A stretch of 64,000 nucleotides of DNA from Vespa crabro (taxonomy: Eukaryota > Arthropoda > Insecta > Hymenoptera > Vespidae), in NCBI RefSeq assembly GCF_910589235.1, contig NC_060974.1, positions 3,089,003 through 3,153,002 of the forward strand. Reading direction: 5' to 3'. Under the pieces are notes generated by a model. The model was not told the DNA's origin. It saw nothing but the letters and a program-made list of their open reading frames with translations, and made no database searches. Within the stretch, counting starts at the first letter, position 1. The number at the start of each line of letters is the position of its first letter. This document shows positions 60,648-64,000 of this stretch, one piece after another. A program made the translations under genes and the position numbers.

Positions 60648-61669
60648 ATGCTTGCGTTAGGCCCAAAAAAGGATGGAGGACCCAATGCCAAATTTTTTGA
60701 TTCTGCGGAAATTCTCGCACAACTTGATGGGGTTAAACAGTGGCTCCTGAAAAATTGCAAAAAGGTATGTACATATAGTTGGCGTCGAATTCATCAGGAA
60801 ACATTTTATATATGTCTTACAATGATATTAATTTTCTTTTAGTTTTTTTTGTTAATTTATAGTCAAACATGTATTTTGATATTTTATCTTTTATTTTTAT
60901 GTCTTAGATTCCAAACTTATGTACTCTGATGCCATATTTTTCTAATTGTTTCAGTATGCATATGCACATGTGCTAATTTACTCTTTGCATAGTTTCATAT
61001 GATTAAATTATACTTTCTGCGATTCAAGTTTCAAATCTTAAATTGTTATAATTATATCTTATCATATGATGTTTAATACCGGATAGAATGACTTCATGCG
61101 ACAAGATTGTACAAATTATATTAACTATCATAAAGTTTTTAAAGTCAATTTTGTACAGTTGTATTTATCAATATTTCTTGCAGTATGTACAAACAGATCC
61201 TCCTACTAATAAAACCTTAGCAACTTTAGTGGTACAATTACTTCAATTTCAAGAGGATAATTTAGGAAAAAATGTAACTAAACCACCTATGACAAGACTT
61301 CCAGTATGTATAATATATTACTTATTATAATTCAAATTACATATATATATATATATATAAAAGTAACAATATATATATGTATGTATATATACATTGTACA
61401 GACAAGGTAATAATTATTTTCTCTAGATGAAATGTTTCTTAGACTTTAAACCTGGAGGAGGTTTGTGTCATATACTTTCCACTGCTTATCGATTTAAGCA
61501 AGAACAAGGATGGCGGAGATTTGACTTTCCAGTTGGAAAGGTATTATTTTAGATATAAATTTTTATATTTTAAAGTTATTTCTAAATTTTAAAGGTATAT
61601 ATTATTTTACATAAGATATAGTTTATATCTGATAGCACAATATAACATTATTCTTTTTTCTTTTTTTTT

Positions 61670-61706
<37 letters not shown>

Positions 61707-64000
61707 ATCCCTGTATAGTCAGGATCTCGTATGGATCGTATAGTAGAAATGTTAATGGCAGCAGAGCGTGCTTTAACTCAAAATAGATGTTTGACTATAC
61801 CAAGCGTTTTTGTAAGAGCTGACGTCGATAAATCAACAGCTACAAAAGTAAAAGAAGCAGTAAGACGACATCAAGGCACAGTTGTTGAAAATGAAGCAGA
61901 TGCTACACATATTATTTTTCCACCAGTAGATCCAATGGAAGAAGAATGTGCACGACCATGTATGAGACGTGAAAGATCGGTTCTTCTTCATTGGTACTAC
62001 TTCCCAGATAGTTATGACTCTTGGACTACTCTAGATCTTCCTTGGGAATTTCCTGAAGGAACTCTTAATATTACAAGTACAAGGTAAAATTAATACATTG
62101 TTCGTTTATAATATCTTTTATAATTTGACTCAGTTAATTATCTTACAAGATTTAACATATATTTTTAGATCGGTATATAAGGTATCGGCAACATGGGCGC
62201 TTGATTTAGATCAATATAATGAATGGATGAATGAAGAAGATTATGAGGTAGATGATAGTGGACAAAAGAAAGTTCACAAATATAGACTTTTAGTAGAAGA
62301 TTTGATGGCACAACCTGCTCACCCACCACCAGGAAAAAAACCAAAAAGAAAAAGATCACCTAGTCCCCCACCAAAAGTTGGAAAACGCAAAAGGTTTGTG
62401 TTGCATATAATGATATTGTTGAATGGTTATATATTATAAATGGAAAAAGATAGAATTCAAATGTAGCACACTATGATGTTTAAATATAATATGTTCAGTA
62501 GCAGGGCTCCATCAAATATACAAAGCACTTCATCAACTTCTTCGGCAGCTACTCCAAAAAAATCACGCGGTGGTGGGGACGAAGAAGAAGATCTTACTCA
62601 AGGGATGGAAGATCCACCAGCGGAACCTCGGATTGTAGAGGTTGTTGCTGCTCCTGCTAATCCACCGGTTACAGGTCAAAGTAGTAATGCAACTACAAGC
62701 AGTAGTTTGGCATCAACTGGAAATAAAAAACAAGATAATGAACTACAACCTCTTAAATCCGGCAATATGGCAGATTTGGATGAACCAATGGAAGGTTTGT
62801 AAAATAAAATCCTTTTAACGTAATATACTTTGTATTCTGATATAAATTGTTATATTTGAAAATACAAATCGATTGACTTAGGTGATAAAGGAAGTTCTCA
62901 GGGTACTCAAGATAGAGAGGAAAGAGATACAAGCAAAGAAAGAGGAGAAGGAGGTAAAGGAGATGAGCCAGAAGATAATGTTACGGAACAGACACATCAT
63001 ATAGTTGTACCTAGTTATTCTGCTTGGTTTGATTATAATTCAATTCATACTATTGAAAAAAGAGCATTATCTGAATTTTTCAATGGCAAAAACAAATCTA
63101 AAACACCAGAAATTTATCTTGCATATAGAAATTTTATGATCGATACATATCGATTAAATCCGACGGAATATATCACATCGACAGCATGCAGGTATAATTT
63201 CATATAAAATATTTATCAATGATAAATTAAATGCTACGTAATAATATTTGATTATCGTTATAGGCGTAATTTAGCTGGTGACGTTTGTGCGATTATGCGC
63301 GTACATGCTTTTCTGGAACAATGGGGTCTTATTAATTATCAAGTAGATGCAGAATCCAGACCAACGCCTATGGGTCCACCCCCAACATCTCATTTTCATG
63401 TATTATCAGATACTCCATCGGGTCTTGCACCAGTTAATCCAAATCCACCAAAAACGCCACAACCATCGGCAGCAAAAACGTTGCTTGATCTTGAGAAGAA
63501 ATCTACTACAGCGCTCGGTGTCGAAGAAAAAGTTTCGGCCAGTGCTATGACAAACTTTGGTTTAAAAATTGATCAGTATTCTAGGAAACCAGCAGTGTTA
63601 AAGAACAAACAAGCGGCCGGGGCAACGCGCGATTGGACGGAGCAAGAAACACTTTTATTATTAGAAGGTTTAGAACTTCATAAAGATGATTGGAATAAAG
63701 TCTGCGAACACGTTGGTTCTAGAACGCAAGATGAATGCATATTACATTTCTTACGATTACCCATAGAAGATCCGTATCTTGAAGAAGGTGGTCCAGAAGG
63801 TTTAGGACCTCTTGCATATCAGCCGGTACCTTTCTCAAAGGCTGGAAATCCGGTTATGAGTACGGTCGCATTTTTGGCTTCGGTCGTAGATCCTAGGGTG
63901 GCAGCTAGTGCAGCAAAAGCTGCTATGGAAGAATTTGCTGCTATTAAAGATCAAGTTCCAGCTGCGTTATTAGATCAACATTTGCGAAATGTTCAAGCTA
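60648..64000 (+). CDS. mor: Moira / SMARCC, SWI/SNF core subunit (3' end beyond window)
   Basis: Eight exons are seen: 60648-60764, 61184-61303, 61427-61540, 61719-62083, 62169-62393, 62499-62794, 62882-63191, 63264 to the edge. About 760 residues lie in the window, against roughly 1,200 in Drosophila mor. The N-terminal MarR-like/BRCT-like region contains FFDSAEILAQLDGVKQWL, DFKPGGGLCHILSTAYRFK and HWYYFPDSYDSW. A Lys/Pro-rich stretch and a low-complexity Ser/Thr segment follow. SWIRM lies at about 450-540 (IVVPSYSAWFDYNSIHTIEK, YLAYRNFMIDTYRLNP), and SANT at about 637-685 (DWTEQETLLLLEGLELHKDD, HFLRLPIED). It is the scaffold of the BAP/PBAP remodelling complexes. The coding region is open at the window end, and the coiled coil must lie beyond it. 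A long poly-T tract (61,665-61,702) precedes the fourth exon. Confidence 0.95.

Noticed and set aside
1..64000. CRISPR arrays, bacterial operons, transposable elements with coding capacity, endogenous viral genes, tRNA or rRNA genes
   Set aside because: Nothing seen by eye. Small RNA genes could have been missed, since no structure search could be run.

Overview
This is nuclear DNA of an arthropod, most likely a hymenopteran insect. The sequence is strongly AT-rich, genes are split by short GT..AG introns, and simple repeats ((TA)n, (CA)n, (TAA)n, poly-T) fill the spaces. Gene content is animal and insect-like: a mei-P26-type TRIM-NHL protein, a ZAD zinc-finger protein, king tubby, moira and Fcp3C. 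A complete CDCA7 gene suggests a lineage that keeps CpG methylation, as many Hymenoptera do. No prokaryotic feature, CRISPR array, transposase or viral gene was seen. Exon models below were built by hand from splice signals, with reading frame checked across every junction. Family names come from recognised protein sequence, not from a search.

Layout. 0-5.8 kb: gene-free, repeat-rich DNA downstream of the first gene. 5.8-9.5 kb (-): mei-P26-like RING/B-box/NHL protein. 11.0-14.0 kb (-): C2H2 zinc-finger protein. 14.7-17.1 kb (-): Fcp3C-like secreted protein, HTD2-like hydratase and ARMC7, closely packed. 17.8-20.9 kb (+): STT3B. 24.6-26.3 kb (+): INO80D-like protein, with long non-coding flanks. 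29.5-32.8 kb (-): PPP1R36-like protein and mRpL9. 33.1-34.6 kb (+): HSPBAP1 JmjC protein. 34.8-35.9 kb (-): THOC3. 36.3-38.3 kb (+): king tubby. 38.3-42.8 kb: gene-free. 42.8-46.3 kb (-): unrecognised 886-aa protein with two C-terminal SxIP motifs. 46.8-48.9 kb (+): ZAD zinc-finger protein. 49.1-54.7 kb (-): two ornithine aminotransferase paralogues. 56.6-57.8 kb (+): CDCA7. 58.0-60.0 kb (-): METTL25 and LTO1. 60.6 kb to the end (+): moira, cut by the window edge.

The genes are unrelated housekeeping and regulatory genes. Many are arranged head-to-head over 0.4-0.7 kb (ARMC7/STT3B, mRpL9/HSPBAP1, THOC3/ktub, SxIP gene/ZAD gene, LTO1/mor) or tail-to-tail over less than 0.2 kb (HSPBAP1/THOC3, CDCA7/METTL25). 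Two same-strand pairs, ARMC7-HTD2 and LTO1-METTL25, have only about 70 bp between stop and next start. The observations most worth following are the diverged second OAT copy, the SxIP protein and these close pairs. I found no clearly new multi-gene system.
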